Below, piece by piece: positions 1-9,253 of a DNA stretch of 64,000 nucleotides; position 1 is the first letter of the stretch; each line of letters starts with the position of its first letter. The position numbers were made by a program, and so were the translations under genes. The notes under the pieces were generated by a model, which was not told where the DNA came from, did not search any database, and worked only from the letters and a program-made list of their open reading frames with translations. The stretch is from Ralstonia pickettii (GTDB lineage Bacteria > Pseudomonadota > Gammaproteobacteria > Burkholderiales > Burkholderiaceae): contig NZ_CP104381.1 of NCBI RefSeq assembly GCF_030582395.1, positions 62,001 to 126,000 of the forward strand. Direction: 5' to 3'.

Positions 1-18
1 GAGGAAGTCGTTTGACAC
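1..18 (-). CDS. metK: S-adenosylmethionine synthase, first six codons only
   Basis: Read on the minus strand, the first 18 bases give a GTG start followed by Ser-Asn-Asp-Phe-Leu. This matches the start of betaproteobacterial MetK (MSNDFLFTSESVSEG). A GGAG ribosome-binding site lies about nine bases upstream of the GTG. The divergent arrangement with a lipid A acyltransferase is, as I recall it, usual in Ralstonia and Burkholderia, which supports the call. Only six codons are visible, so identity rests on this short match and on context. Confidence 0.6.
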
Positions 19-172
19 GGTTGTAAGCTCCAGAATGGCGAACTTGCTATTACGCGCCATCCGTTTGAGCCACGGCCGGCGACGCTTTAGCGGTATTTAG
101 TAACCTTGCCCAGGTTTGTGACCCGACAAGGATTCGCCCCGCAAGTTGTCAGTTAACTCGGCGAATCGCGCT

Positions 173-178
173 ATTATA
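173..178 (-). promoter_or_regulatory. Candidate -10 box for metK
   Basis: On the minus strand these bases read TATAAT, a perfect -10 hexamer, about 155 bases upstream of the metK GTG. No convincing -35 is visible. The same bases read TATTAT on the plus strand and could also serve the divergent acyltransferase gene. The remaining non-coding bases (19-264) hold nothing else I recognise, and I saw no known SAM riboswitch. Confidence 0.4.
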
Positions 179-264
179 CGCGGCACTTTTTCGGGCTGCA
201 GCACGGCCTGCCAAGACCCTGCTCCTCTGTCGACTGCGACCAACACATTGCTGCGACCGCACGC

Positions 265-1113
265 ATGACCTTCCTGTTCTGGCTGTTTTCACGCTTGCCT
301 TTGTCAGCGCTGCAGGCGCTGGGCGGCTGGCTGGGAGCCCTGGCCGCCAAGGTACCCGGCCGCTACCACGACCGGCTCATCGCCAACTTCCGCCACGCCT
401 ATCCCGACGTCACGCCCGCCATGCTCAAAGAGGCCGGGCGCTCCGCAGGCCGGATGGTGTTCGAGATGCCGTACTTCTGGGTGCGCAAGAATGGGGCACA
501 GGTCGCTCCGCACCTGTTCGACGTCTGCCGAACCGTCATCGAGCGCGCGCTGGCAGACGGGCGCGGCCTGATCTTCCTCACGCCGCATCTGGGGTGCTTC
601 GAGGTGTTACCCCAGGCCTACGCAAACGAGCATCCCGTCACATCGCTGTTCAAGCCGCCGCGCAAGGAAAGTCTGCGCGCCTGGATCGAGCACATGCGCA
701 CGGGGCCGAACATGCACATGGCCCCCGCAGACCCGCGCGGCGTGCGCATGCTGGTGCGCGCGCTCAAGCGCGGCGAGTCCATCGGCATCCTGCCCGACCA
801 GACGCCCACCGGCGGTGAAGGCGTATGGGCGCCGTTCTTCGGCAAGCCCGCCTATACGATGACGCTGGTGCACCGCCTGCATCGGCTCACAGGTGCGCCC
901 GTCGTGGCATTGTTTGCCGAGCGGCTGCCACGCGGAACGGGCTACCGGCTGCACGTGGAGGAGATCGGCGATCTGCCCGAAGACGCCACGCAGGCCGCCA
1001 CCCGCATCAACGCCGCCATTGAACGGCTGATTGCCGTGGCGCCGACGCAATATCTCTGGGGCTATAACCGCTACAAGCATCCCAAGGGCGCGGACGCTCC
1101 GCCCGCTGCCTGA
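265..1113 (+). CDS. Lipid A biosynthesis acyltransferase (LpxL/HtrB family), first paralogue
   Basis: Inner-membrane acyltransferase that adds a secondary acyl chain to Kdo2-lipid IVA in the last steps of lipid A synthesis. The 282-residue length is normal. There is a hydrophobic N-terminal anchor (FLFWLFSRLPLSALQAL), and the H-x4-E acyltransferase motif sits at His108-Glu113 (TPHLGCFE). DQTPTGG and the downstream WGYNRYKHP ending are also typical of LpxL/LpxM. A second family member follows 13 bases later, so the two are probably co-transcribed. Which acyl chain each adds cannot be told from sequence, so I give no lpxL/lpxM symbol. Confidence 0.9.
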   Translation: MTFLFWLFSRLPLSALQALGGWLGALAAKVPGRYHDRLIANFRHAYPDVTPAMLKEAGRSAGRMVFEMPYFWVRKNGAQVAPHLFDVCRTVIERALADGRGLIFLTPHLGCFEVLPQAYANEHPVTSLFKPPRKESLRAWIEHMRTGPNMHMAPADPRGVRMLVRALKRGESIGILPDQTPTGGEGVWAPFFGKPAYTMTLVHRLHRLTGAPVVALFAERLPRGTGYRLHVEEIGDLPEDATQAATRINAAIERLIAVAPTQYLWGYNRYKHPKGADAPPAA

Positions 1114-1126
1114 CACTGCTGCCTTT

Positions 1127-2020
1127 ATGGAACGTTTCTCTGCCAAACTCGGACTCGGCTTCTTGTGGCTGCTGTCCCTCCTGCCATACGGCTTTGTCGC
1201 GCGTTTTGGCGAAGGCCTGGGCGGGCTGCTGTACCGCATTCCCAATGGCCGCCGCCGCGTGGTGCTGGCCAACTTGCGCGCATGCTTTCCCGAGAAATCT
1301 GAAGCCGAGCGCGAAGCCATGGCGCACGAGGTTTTCCGCAAGGTCTTCCGCAGCTTTGCCGAGCGCTCGTTTGCGTGGTTCGCATCGGAAAAGCGCCTGA
1401 TGCGCGTGGTGAAGATCGACGACCAGGCCAACCTGCCGGCGCTGCACGGCCAGCCGCACATTCTCGTCACGCTGCATCTGTCGGGCGTGGAGATCGGCGC
1501 GCTGGCGCTGACAGACTACCTGCGCAAGAACGTCGGCAACGCGGGCTGTTCGCTGTACACGCACATGGCCAACCCGGCGCTCGATGCAGCCGTGAAGGCA
1601 TTGCGCAGCCGCTTTGGCGCGACCATGTTGGAGCGCAGCGAAAACATCCGCCAGATCATGCGCACCATCAAGCGCGGCGAGGCACTGCAGCTCATCTCCG
1701 ACATGGATTTCGGCGAGCGCGATTCCGAGTTCGTGCCGTTCTTCGGTGTGCCGGCGCTGACGCTCAACGCCATTCCGCGCATGGCGTCGATGACGGGCGC
1801 CAAGGTCGTGCCGATGTACACCGAAATCCTGCCCAACTACGAGGGCTATGCGCTGCGCATCCTGCCCGCGTGGGAGAACTACCCCACCGGGGACCTGACC
1901 GCCGACACGCGCCGCATGAACGCCTTCTTTGAAGACGCGATCCGCCCGCGCATTACCGAGTACTACTGGGTGCACAAGCGCTTCAAGCACCGCCCCGAGG
2001 GCATGCCGGGCATTTATTGA
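1127..2020 (+). CDS. Lipid A biosynthesis acyltransferase (LpxL/HtrB family), second paralogue
   Basis: Second late acyltransferase of lipid A synthesis, 297 residues from the ATG chosen here. An upstream in-frame start would run back into the preceding gene. The hydrophobic segment [14 protein letters not shown] is placed correctly at the N-terminus from this ATG. The H-x4-E motif is at His117-Glu122 (TLHLSGVE), and SDMDFG and [12 protein letters not shown] close the family pattern. It lies directly downstream of the first paralogue, suggesting the pair supplies the two secondary acyl chains. Substrate order is unknown. Confidence 0.9.
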   Translation: MERFSAKLGLGFLWLLSLLPYGFVARFGEGLGGLLYRIPNGRRRVVLANLRACFPEKSEAEREAMAHEVFRKVFRSFAERSFAWFASEKRLMRVVKIDDQANLPALHGQPHILVTLHLSGVEIGALALTDYLRKNVGNAGCSLYTHMANPALDAAVKALRSRFGATMLERSENIRQIMRTIKRGEALQLISDMDFGERDSEFVPFFGVPALTLNAIPRMASMTGAKVVPMYTEILPNYEGYALRILPAWENYPTGDLTADTRRMNAFFEDAIRPRITEYYWVHKRFKHRPEGMPGIY

Positions 2021-2060
2021 TGCCCGCAGCCGGCCCGGGGCAACCGCGGCCGGCTCGCTT

Positions 2061-2066
2061 TAGAAT
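2061..2066 (+). promoter_or_regulatory. Candidate -10 box for dapF
   Basis: TAGAAT about 44 bases upstream of the dapF ATG, in the gap between the acyltransferase stop and dapF. It resembles other -10 boxes in this genome. No clear -35 is seen. Confidence 0.35.
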
Positions 2067-2109
2067 GGGCGTTTTCCGAACGCTCATCGCCGCAGCTGTG
2101 CGGTCCGCC

Positions 2110-2991
2110 ATGAAACTGCACTTCACCAAGATGCACGGCGCGGGCAACGACTTTGTCGTGCTCGACGGCATCCAGACCCCGATCGACTTCACGCCCGAGC
2201 AATGGGCTGCCATTGCCGACCGCCATTTCGGCGTGGGGGCGGACCAGCTCCTGCTGGTCGAGCGTTCAACGCGGCCCGACGTCGATTTCCGCTACCGCAT
2301 CTTCAACCACGACGGTGGCGAGGTGGAGCACTGCGGCAACGGCGCGCGCTGCTTCGTCAAGTTCGTCACCGACCGCGGCCTGACGGACAAGCGCACCGTG
2401 CGTGTTGAAGTCATGAACGGTATCGCCACGCTGACGATGCAGGACGACGGCCAGGTCACCGTCGACATGGGGGCGCCGGTGTTCGAGGCAGCGCGCCTGC
2501 CGTTCTTGCCCGAGGGCCTGCCCAGCCGCGTCGAAGGCGAAGACACGCAGCACGCGCTGCAGATCAACGGCCGCACTGAATGGCTGTCGACCGTGTCGAT
2601 GGGCAATCCGCACGCCGTGCAGATCGTCGACGACACCGAGGCCTTCCCCGTGCTGGAAGACGGCCCCCTGATCGAATCGCATGCCGTGTTTCCGCGCCGC
2701 GTGAATGCGGGCTTCATGCAGATCATCGATCGCCACTCCGTGCGTCTGCGCGTGTACGAGCGCGGCGCGGGCGAGACGCTTGCCTGCGGCACCGGCGCCT
2801 GCGCAGCGGTGGTGGCCGGCATCCGCCGTGGCGTGCTCGATTCGCCCGTCAAGGTGGCCACGCATGGCGGCGACCTGACGATCGCCTGGGCCGGCGTCGG
2901 CCAGCCCGTAATGATGACGGGCCCCGCCACAACCGTGTTTGAAGGCACGCTGGACCTGGATGCGCTCAAGCTGACTGCCGCAGCGCATTGA
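2110..2991 (+). CDS. dapF: Diaminopimelate epimerase
   Basis: Interconverts LL- and meso-diaminopimelate in the cytoplasm, the last steps toward lysine and peptidoglycan precursors. The start [15 protein letters not shown] is the diagnostic DapF N-terminus, so I reject an in-frame start 93 bases upstream. The two catalytic cysteines are Cys75 (EHCGNGARC) and Cys226 (LACGTGAC). The length of 293 residues is slightly longer than the 274 of E. coli, mainly through a short insert after residue 130. It follows the acyltransferases, as I recall for many Burkholderiales. Confidence 0.97.
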   Translation: MKLHFTKMHGAGNDFVVLDGIQTPIDFTPEQWAAIADRHFGVGADQLLLVERSTRPDVDFRYRIFNHDGGEVEHCGNGARCFVKFVTDRGLTDKRTVRVEVMNGIATLTMQDDGQVTVDMGAPVFEAARLPFLPEGLPSRVEGEDTQHALQINGRTEWLSTVSMGNPHAVQIVDDTEAFPVLEDGPLIESHAVFPRRVNAGFMQIIDRHSVRLRVYERGAGETLACGTGACAAVVAGIRRGVLDSPVKVATHGGDLTIAWAGVGQPVMMTGPATTVFEGTLDLDALKLTAAAH

Positions 2992-3037
2992 CACCGCGCG
3001 GCCGCGTGCCGCAACGTCAGAACAACAAGGAAATACC

Positions 3038-3865
3038 GTGGGCACGAACGGCAAGAACCTGATTGACGACTACCGTTTCGACGGCACCAACAAGTTCAAG
3101 ATCGCGAAGGTGGATGCCTCCAGCAAGCCGTTCTCCACCGGCAACAAGGCGGACGACAACGCGCGGCTGGCGGAAGTGTCGGCCAAGCTGGACGCGCTGC
3201 AGGACGTGCTCTACGCCGAGCACCGGCGCAAGGTGCTGGTGATCCTGCAGGGCATGGACACCTCCGGCAAGGACGGCACCGTGCGCGGCGTCTTCCGCGC
3301 GATGGACCCGCTGGGGCTGCGCGTGGTCGGCTTCAAGGCGCCGACGCCGCAGGAACTCGCGCACGACTATCTCTGGCGCGTGCACGCCCAGACGCCCGCT
3401 CGCGGCGAGATCGTCATCTTCAACCGCAGCCATTACGAAGACGTGCTGATCACGCGCGTGCATGGTGACATCGACGCGGCCGAGTGCAAACGCCGCTACG
3501 GGCATATCAACGCGTTCGAGCAGATGCTGTGCGACACCGGTACGACCATCGTCAAATGCTTCCTGCACATCTCGAAAGACGAGCAGCGGCGGCGGCTGCA
3601 GGAGCGGGTCGACGATCCGCACAAGCACTGGAAGTTCGATCCTTCCGATATTGCCGAGCGGGAGTTCTGGGCGGGCTACATGGAAGCCTACGAGGCCGCC
3701 ATCAACGCCACGGCAACGCCTGAAGCCCCTTGGTATGTCGTCCCCGCGGATTCCAAGACACACCGGAATGTGATGGTCGCGGAGATTTTGTTGCGGGTGT
3801 TGGAGGGGATGAAGCCGGAATATCCGGAGGGGAATCCGGCGTTTGAGGCGTTGAGGATTGAGTGA
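3038..3865 (+). CDS. ppk2: Polyphosphate kinase 2 family phosphotransferase
   Basis: Transfers phosphate between polyphosphate and nucleotides (AMP/ADP or GDP, depending on class). It is a cytoplasmic 275-residue protein. It has a P-loop GMDTSGKDGT beginning at Gly72, then a lid and Walker B region (FNRSHYEDVL), and the C-terminal LRVLEGMKPEYPEG. The start is GTG with AAGGAAATACC upstream. It ends immediately before the first pair of dispersed repeats and converges on pyrE. Which nucleotide class it uses cannot be settled by eye, though the single domain and length fit class III/I enzymes. Confidence 0.9.
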   Translation: MGTNGKNLIDDYRFDGTNKFKIAKVDASSKPFSTGNKADDNARLAEVSAKLDALQDVLYAEHRRKVLVILQGMDTSGKDGTVRGVFRAMDPLGLRVVGFKAPTPQELAHDYLWRVHAQTPARGEIVIFNRSHYEDVLITRVHGDIDAAECKRRYGHINAFEQMLCDTGTTIVKCFLHISKDEQRRRLQERVDDPHKHWKFDPSDIAEREFWAGYMEAYEAAINATATPEAPWYVVPADSKTHRNVMVAEILLRVLEGMKPEYPEGNPAFEALRIE

Positions 3866-3897
3866 CTGGGTTGGCGGTGTCGGATTTTTGCCCTGGT

Positions 3898-4102
3898 GGT
3901 CCATCCCCCTTTCGTTCCCTGCCGGGACCGACTCACTTTCTTTGTCTTGCCAAAGAAAGTAAGCAAAGAAAGGCGCGCCCGAGATGGCGACTTCCCCTTG
4001 AATTTGTGTGACCGTGCGGGGAAGGAGGCAAACTCGCTGCGCTCAGACAGCCTCCTTCCTTGATCCGCCCGCTCACAAAAATTCAAGGCGCCATCAAGGG
4101 CT
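3898..4102 (+). repeat. Dispersed palindromic repeat, copy R1
   Basis: One of seven related copies in the window. The 5' module carries the hairpin ACTTTCTTTG / CAAAGAAAGT followed by AAGCAAAGAAAGGCGCGCC and GAGATGGCGACTTCCCCT. The 3' module is a long palindrome bounded by CCTTGAATTT and AAATTCAAGG. Its inner stem is GGAAGGAGG (4020-4028) with CCTCCTTCC (4051-4059) around the loop CAAACTCGCTGCGCTCAG. It lies between the converging ppk2 and pyrE and pairs with the inverted copy R2. Short open frames across it (reading SERSEF or SLRSD) are not credible genes. Confidence 0.9.
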
Positions 4103-4117
4103 CAACGTCAAAAGATA

Positions 4118-4146
4118 AAGGCCAACCCCATCGTGAGGTTGGCCTT
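4118..4146. other. Hairpin in the spacer of the R1-R2 composite
   Basis: AAGGCCAACC (4118-4127) pairs perfectly with GGTTGGCCTT (4137-4146) across a nine-base loop. The same hairpin recurs between R6 and R7 at 62,374-62,401, so it belongs to the ~500-bp composite unit. It could act as a terminator for ppk2 on the plus strand, but the T-run after it is poor. Confidence 0.7.
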
Positions 4147-4197
4147 GTCGTTTGGGCGTGCGCTTAGTTGGTGTGGCTTTTGTCCTTTGACTTTCCT

Positions 4198-4400
4198 GCC
4201 CTAGATGGCGCCTTGAATTTCTGTTGCGGGGAGGAAAAAGGAAGGGAAACTGTCTGAGCGCAGCGAGTTTTTCCCTTCCCCGCCCTGCGACATAAATTCA
4301 AGGAATCTTTCGCCATCTCGGGCGCGCATTTCTTTGCTTACTTTCTTTGGGCAAGACCAAAGAAAGTGAGTCAGCCCCGGCAGGGGATGAAACAAAGGCC
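4198..4400 (-). repeat. Dispersed palindromic repeat, copy R2 (inverted)
   Basis: Inverted copy of the R1-type element. Read on the minus strand it has the same loop, AACTCGCTGCGCTCAGACAG, but different arms: GGAAGGGAAA with TTTCCCTTCC. It begins with the CCTAGATGGCGCC boundary shared with R3-R5 and R7. With R1 and the spacer hairpin it forms a head-to-head composite of about 500 bp that recurs at 62.15-62.66 kb. Confidence 0.9.
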
Positions 4401-4412
4401 AAACCAAAAAAC

Positions 4413-4447
4413 AAAAACCCCGGCGAACCACATCCACCGGGGTTTTT
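4413..4447 (-). terminator. Rho-independent terminator of pyrE
   Basis: AAAAACCCCGG and CCGGGGTTTTT form a perfect 11-bp stem directly after the pyrE stop codon, with A/T-rich flanks on both sides. It can work on either strand, but its position fits pyrE. Confidence 0.75.
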
Positions 4448-4462
4448 AAACGCAGCAAAAAC

Positions 4463-5140
4463 TCAAATCGCGCTAACGCCGTACTTATCCCGATACGCCG
4501 CAGCCTTTTCACGATACCCCGCCAGCGCAGGGTCCCCAGCGTTATCCAGATACCCCAGCAAATCATCCAGATTGGCAATCGACACAACCGGCATCCCGTA
4601 TTGAGCCTGCACATCCTGCACCGCAGAGCGCTCGCCAATATCCACCGCATTGCCGCTGCGCTCCATCCGATCCATCAGGATCAGCACGGCAGCCGGGGTC
4701 GCGCCGGCGGCGCGAATCAGCTCGACGGACTCGCGCACCGAGGTGCCGGCAGAGATCACGTCGTCGACGATCACCACCCGGCCCTGCAGCTTCGCGCCGA
4801 CCAGGCTGCCGCCTTCGCCGTGGTCCTTGGCTTCCTTGCGGTTGTACGCAAAGCCCACATTGCGGCCCAGGCCCGCGAGCGCCACAGCGGTGGCCGATGC
4901 CAGGGTGATGCCCTTGTAGGCCGGCCCGAACAGCATGTCGAACTCGACACCGGAGTCCAGCAGGGTTTTCGCATAGAATTGCGCGACTTGGCCCAGCAGG
5001 GCGCCGTCTGCGAACTTGCCGGCGTTGAAGAAATAGGGCGACGTCCGCCCCGCCTTGGTCACGAATTCCCCGAATGACAGCACGCCGGCTTCCACCGCAA
5101 AGCGGATGAAGGATTGGCGCAACTCGCTGTTTTGGCTCAT
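4463..5140 (-). CDS. pyrE: Orotate phosphoribosyltransferase
   Basis: Forms orotidine 5'-phosphate from orotate and PRPP, the fifth step of pyrimidine synthesis, in the cytoplasm. The 225-residue length is typical. The PRPP-binding motif VVIVDDVISAGTS is intact, and GPAYKGITLA and AYNRKEAKDHGEGG are family signatures. The substrate-binding N-terminus FGEFVTKAGRTSPYFFNAG is complete. It is divergent from xth with 32 bases between the starts, so the two genes share a compact promoter region. It is followed by its own terminator. Confidence 0.97.
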   Translation of the reverse strand: MSQNSELRQSFIRFAVEAGVLSFGEFVTKAGRTSPYFFNAGKFADGALLGQVAQFYAKTLLDSGVEFDMLFGPAYKGITLASATAVALAGLGRNVGFAYNRKEAKDHGEGGSLVGAKLQGRVVIVDDVISAGTSVRESVELIRAAGATPAAVLILMDRMERSGNAVDIGERSAVQDVQAQYGMPVVSIANLDDLLGYLDNAGDPALAGYREKAAAYRDKYGVSAI

Positions 5141-5172
5141 CTTTTTTCTCTGGTCCGCAAAAAAGTCCCGCC

Positions 5173-5958
5173 ATGTTACGCATCATTTCCGCCAACCTCA
5201 ACGGCGTTCGCTCCGCTGCCAGCAAAGGCTTTTTTGAATGGATGGGCAAGCAGGACGCCGATTTCGTCTGCGTGCAGGAACTGAAATGCGCGCAAGACGA
5301 CATGACGCCCGAATTCCTGGCGCCGCACGGCTACCACGGTGTGTTCCAGCACGCGGTGAAGAAGGGCTACAGCGGCGCGGGCATCTACACGCGCCACAAG
5401 CCCGACGAGGTCATCATCGGCTTCGATAACGGCGAGTTCGACGCCGAAGGTCGCTACGTCGAGGCGCGCTACGGCAAGCTGTCGATCATTTCGGTCTACG
5501 TGCCATCGGGCTCCAGCGGCGAGGAGCGCCAGCAGGCCAAGTTCCGCTTCATGGATTTGTTCATGGAGCACCTGAAGGACTTGCGCCACGAAAAGGGTCG
5601 CGAGGTCGTGCTGTGCGGCGACGTCAACATCGTCCACAAGGAAATCGACATCAAGAACTGGAAGGGCAACCAGAAGAACTCCGGCTGCCTGCCCGAAGAG
5701 CGCGCATGGCTGACCAAATTGTTTGACGAAGTCGGCTATGTGGATGTGTTCCGCACGCTGGACGACCGCCCCGAGCAATACACGTGGTGGAGCAACCGCG
5801 GCCAGGCATACGCGAAGAACGTCGGGTGGCGGATCGATTACCAGATCGCCACGCCGGGCATTGCCGCCACGGCGCGCCGCGTGTCGATCTTCAAGGACAT
5901 CAAGTTCAGCGACCACGCGCCGCTGACGATCGACTACGACACCAAGGTGCACTGGTAA
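5173..5958 (+). CDS. xth: Exodeoxyribonuclease III
   Basis: AP endonuclease and 3'-5' exonuclease of base-excision repair. The 261-residue protein starts [15 protein letters not shown], the usual N-terminus, with the metal-binding Glu in [19 protein letters not shown] carries the catalytic Asp/Asn and [10 protein letters not shown] the final Asp-His pair. The protein belongs to the XthA/ExoA family of the endonuclease/exonuclease/phosphatase fold. It is divergent from pyrE. The exact paralogue name (xthA or exoA) is not resolvable here. Confidence 0.95.
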   Translation: MLRIISANLNGVRSAASKGFFEWMGKQDADFVCVQELKCAQDDMTPEFLAPHGYHGVFQHAVKKGYSGAGIYTRHKPDEVIIGFDNGEFDAEGRYVEARYGKLSIISVYVPSGSSGEERQQAKFRFMDLFMEHLKDLRHEKGREVVLCGDVNIVHKEIDIKNWKGNQKNSGCLPEERAWLTKLFDEVGYVDVFRTLDDRPEQYTWWSNRGQAYAKNVGWRIDYQIATPGIAATARRVSIFKDIKFSDHAPLTIDYDTKVHW

Positions 5959-6073
5959 GCACATTATTGCGCTGCCGCGGAAATGCCTTCGTCAGCCGCT
6001 ACAATGCAAACCTCACGCGCCGGCACCGCTTGCCGGCGTTGTCTTTGGCCCCCAGTTTTTTAGCGAGATCACC

Positions 6074-7087
6074 ATGGCATTCAAGGTTTTCGTCGACGGT
6101 CAGGAAGGCACCACCGGCCTTCGCCTGCTCGACTATCTGTCGCAGCGCGACGATATCGAACTGCTGCGCATCGCCGAAGACAAGCGCAAGGATTCAGCCG
6201 AGCGCGCCAAATTTCTGAATGCCGCCGATGTCGCATTCTTGTGCCTGCCAGACGTCGCCTCGCGCGAGGCCGTCTCGCTGGTCAACAACCCCAACACCTG
6301 CATCATCGACGCCAGCACCGCGTTCCGCACGTCGGACGACTGGGTCTACGGCCTGCCCGAACTGGCCCAAGGCCAGCGCGAGCGCCTGCGCAACACCAAG
6401 CGCATCGCCGTGCCGGGCTGCCACGCCAGCGCCTTCGTGCTGCTGATGCGCCCGCTGGTGGATGCGGGCATCGTCCCGGCCGACTACCCGGTCACGGCGT
6501 TCTCGCTCACCGGTTACAGCGGTGGCGGCAAAGCGATGATTGCCGACTACCTCGCCGCCAATAATCCGAAGCTCGACAGCCCGCGCCCGTACGCGCTGGC
6601 CCTGGCTCACAAGCACCTGCCGGAGATGCGCGTGCAGAGCAAGCTGTCGCTCGCGCCGATCTTCACGCCGGTCGTGGGCAACTTCCTCAAGGGCCTTGCC
6701 GTGACGATCGGCCTGCACCCGCAGCACCTGGCGCGCAAGGTGAGCCCGACGGACATCGCCCGTGTGCTGGCCGATTACTACCAGGGCGAGCAGTTCATCC
6801 GCGTGGCGCCGGCTGACAACGTTGCGACGCTCGACAACGGCTTCTTCGACGTGCAGGGCGCCAACGACACCAATCGTGCCGACCTGTTCGTGTTCGGTTC
6901 GGACGAGCGCATGGTCGTCACGGCGCGTCTGGACAACCTGGGCAAGGGCGCGGCCGGTGCGGCGGTGCAATGCATGAACGTGCATCTGGGTGTGGATGAG
7001 GCGACCAGCCTGCACGTGGAAGCACCGATTCCTGCGGCTGGCGCCGAGCACGCCGTGCGCGAAGCCGCGCCGGGTTTCGCGAGCTGA
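6074..7087 (+). CDS. argC: N-acetyl-gamma-glutamyl-phosphate reductase, type 2
   Basis: NADPH-dependent third step of arginine synthesis, making N-acetylglutamate semialdehyde. The catalytic cysteine is Cys116 in [12 protein letters not shown], and [11 protein letters not shown] is the substrate-binding loop. The short form without the long insert marks the type 2 (AstC-like) subfamily. The length is 337 residues with a ~20-residue tail beyond the usual end. A CGCCGGCA/TGCCGGCG hairpin at 6018-6038 and a TACAAT -10-like box at 6000-6005 lie upstream. The start has RBS-like GAGATCACC before the ATG. Confidence 0.95.
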   Translation: MAFKVFVDGQEGTTGLRLLDYLSQRDDIELLRIAEDKRKDSAERAKFLNAADVAFLCLPDVASREAVSLVNNPNTCIIDASTAFRTSDDWVYGLPELAQGQRERLRNTKRIAVPGCHASAFVLLMRPLVDAGIVPADYPVTAFSLTGYSGGGKAMIADYLAANNPKLDSPRPYALALAHKHLPEMRVQSKLSLAPIFTPVVGNFLKGLAVTIGLHPQHLARKVSPTDIARVLADYYQGEQFIRVAPADNVATLDNGFFDVQGANDTNRADLFVFGSDERMVVTARLDNLGKGAAGAAVQCMNVHLGVDEATSLHVEAPIPAAGAEHAVREAAPGFAS

Positions 7088-7107
7088 TCGCCGCCTGAGC
7101 GGAAACG

Positions 7108-7135
7108 AAAAACGCGCCTTCGGGCGCGTTTTTCT
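7108..7135. terminator. Bidirectional terminator between argC and the SPFH gene
   Basis: AACGCGCC (7111-7118) and GGCGCGTT (7123-7130) form a stem with a TTCG loop, flanked by an A-run before and a T-run after. It serves the converging argC and SPFH genes. Confidence 0.9.
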
Positions 7136-7159
7136 TTGGCCGTTTTGACGACCCGGGGC

Positions 7160-8068
7160 TTACTTGCTCTGCGCCCCCGCCGGGATGTTGAACAACATGC
7201 CGCCGCCGTTGCCGCCCGCCATCACGCTCGGCGTCACGCCGTTCCATTTCTCGATGGCGGCACGTTCGAGCTTCAGGCGTTCCCAGGCGAGCAGCCGGTC
7301 ATCCAGCGACGAGGCGAGCGCATGGTTGGCCGCGGCTTCCCCTTCGGCAATCGCCACTTTCTTCTTGGCCTCGGCCTGGGCGGAGCGCACTTCGTTCTCG
7401 GTGCGGATGGCGTCCTGGATGGCCTTGGTCTTGGCGCTCACTGCATCAAGCAACGCGCGCGGCGGACGCAGCGAGCCGACGATGCCGAACTGCTTGATCG
7501 ACACGCCCAGCGGTGCGAGCCGCGTGTCCAGCTCCTTGGTGAGCCGCGCGACGAACTCTTCCTTCTTGCCGCCGTTCACGTCGTCGAAGTTGTATTCCGA
7601 GCCGATGGCGACGATCACGTTGCGCGCCGTGTCGCGCAGGTAGCCGTGCGTGAAGGTCTCGATGCGATCGGCGCGGAAGTTGGTGTAGAAGGCTGGCACC
7701 TTCTCGCGGTCGAGCTGGTACGAGACAGCCACGTCCACGTTGACGGGCACGGCGTCCTTCGTGTTGAACGTCAGCTCTTCGTTGAGCGCGCGGCCTTCGT
7801 TCACGTCTTGCGTCCAGATCACGCGCTGCACGTAAGTCGGGTACTGGATGATCGCTGTCTGCACGGGGTTGTAGAACACGAACCCGGTGACGACGTTTTC
7901 ATGCGTGATGCCGCGATCAACGAGCCGGTTGATCTTGATGCCCGTGTAGCCGGGCGGAATGATCTGCCAGTTCAGCAGGAAAGTCCGCCCGATCACCAGC
8001 GCCGCAACGGCGCCGAAGACGAGCGCGAGCAGTTTGACCGGCAGCTTGCTTGCCGTGACTTGAGGCAT
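7160..8068 (-). CDS. Prohibitin/stomatin-like SPFH domain membrane protein
   Basis: Membrane-anchored scaffold protein of the prohibitin type. There is one N-terminal transmembrane segment (about residues 12-32, LLALVFGAVAALVIG), then an SPFH/PHB domain (about 35-230) and an Ala/Glu/Lys-rich coiled coil (AQAEAKKKVAIAEGEAAANHAL). It has a Gly/Asn-rich tail. I chose the ATG preceded by AGGGGAACCCTC rather than an upstream start. Relatives organise membrane domains or modulate proteases, but no partner gene is adjacent here, so the specific job is unknown. Confidence 0.85.
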   Translation of the reverse strand: MPQVTASKLPVKLLALVFGAVAALVIGRTFLLNWQIIPPGYTGIKINRLVDRGITHENVVTGFVFYNPVQTAIIQYPTYVQRVIWTQDVNEGRALNEELTFNTKDAVPVNVDVAVSYQLDREKVPAFYTNFRADRIETFTHGYLRDTARNVIVAIGSEYNFDDVNGGKKEEFVARLTKELDTRLAPLGVSIKQFGIVGSLRPPRALLDAVSAKTKAIQDAIRTENEVRSAQAEAKKKVAIAEGEAAANHALASSLDDRLLAWERLKLERAAIEKWNGVTPSVMAGGNGGGMLFNIPAGAQSK

Positions 8069-8376
8069 GAGGGTTCCCCTTGCTTGTTGGTTTGCTTCTG
8101 AGGTGTGGCTGGCGGGGTGGGCGCTGCTTACGCAGCGGCCCACTTGCTGGCGCAGGAATCGTCAGCGATTCCCGTCAGGGATGGCCGCGCCCGGTGGGCG
8201 GGTGCTGGCAAGCGAGCTTGCCAATGGTGATGAGGCGGTGAGCTTCAATACGGCCGAGATGGCGCATTGCGATGCCCGGATGTTGCGATGCACAAAGTAT
8301 AGGTCGGCGCCGGAATTTTGCTCCCCCCCGGAAGCACTAGAGCACCACTTCGAATGCCCGGCGCTGGGCCGCCGAA
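8069..8376. other. Intergenic stretch with two short palindromes
   Basis: About 308 bases between the SPFH start and the YdcF-like stop, with no credible gene. It contains GGAATCG/CGATTCC (8155-8172) and an almost perfect palindrome TGGCAAGCGAGCTTGCCA (8206-8223). The latter could be a protein-binding site or part of a terminator. No function can be assigned. Confidence 0.5.
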
Positions 8377-9132
8377 TCAGGCGTCACCGGGGTTGATGCG
8401 CGCGGGGTTCCAGCCCAGCGCGTTGTACATGTGATAGCGCGCGATGCCGATCCACTCGTGCAATGCGAAATCGGTCAGCGCAAAGTTGTATGCCATCGGC
8501 AAGGGCGAGGCTGCGGCCTGCAGATCGTCGGCGCGCACGGGAATCGGCGCCATGCCGAAGTGCGTGAAATACAGCAGGCTGCGCCGCAGGTGGATGGCGG
8601 ACGACACGAGCACCGTGCGGTCCGGCGCGTATTGCGCCAACACCGTGCGCGAGAATTGCGCGTTCTGCCACGTGTTCATGCTCTGGGGCTCTATGAGCAC
8701 GTCGTCCTTGGCGACGCCCAGCCTGACAAGCTCGCGCTGATACACGGTGGCTTCCGGCGAGCCATGGTGACGTGCATCGCCGCCGCTGACGAGGATCTTG
8801 CAATCGGCATCGGACTTGCGGCACGCCTGGTACAGCTGTGTGGTTTCCACCAGCCGCGGATACGAGAACAGCCCCGGCTCGACCGAGTCGCCCACGCGGA
8901 AAGTGCCCGCGCCCAGCAGCACGATGGCGTTGCGTGTGCCCCATTGGATATGAGGCTCGTTCTCGAACGGTTTTTCGAGCGAATCGAGCAGCCATGCCGG
9001 CATCGGTCCGCAGCCGATGGCGATCACCAACACGCCGCAGAGCACCGCCAGCCCGCGCGCAGCGCGACGTCGGCCGCGTGCTGCGCACACCGTTGCCACG
9101 ATCACCAGCACACACAGGATTGTCAGGCTCAC
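8377..9132 (-). CDS. YdcF/SanA-like DUF218 family protein
   Basis: A 251-residue protein with two hydrophobic segments at the N-terminus (LTILCVLVIVATVCA and AVLCGVLVIAIGCG), then a DUF218 domain. The domain is marked by AIVLLGAG, ILVSGGDARHHGSPEA, VLIEPQSMNTWQNA and VLVSSAIHLRRS. Relatives (ElyC, SanA, YdcF) are linked to envelope integrity and SAM binding, but the substrate is unknown. It is isolated from its neighbours by intergenic gaps, so no operon context helps. Confidence 0.8.
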   Translation of the reverse strand: MSLTILCVLVIVATVCAARGRRRAARGLAVLCGVLVIAIGCGPMPAWLLDSLEKPFENEPHIQWGTRNAIVLLGAGTFRVGDSVEPGLFSYPRLVETTQLYQACRKSDADCKILVSGGDARHHGSPEATVYQRELVRLGVAKDDVLIEPQSMNTWQNAQFSRTVLAQYAPDRTVLVSSAIHLRRSLLYFTHFGMAPIPVRADDLQAAASPLPMAYNFALTDFALHEWIGIARYHMYNALGWNPARINPGDA

Positions 9133-9253
9133 ACACTCCTCCAGGTTGGCGCCTCATGGGCGCACGTGAGCCGCCATCGTAAAGAGGATCGGCCCGGCGC
9201 GCGACCCGTTTGCTTACGGGGTTGTTGCGGCCGATTGCGGATATTGCGACACG

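Noticed and set aside
19..264. SAM riboswitch before metK
   Set aside because: I looked for known SAM/SAH leader features and could not identify any; a covariance-model search would be decisive.
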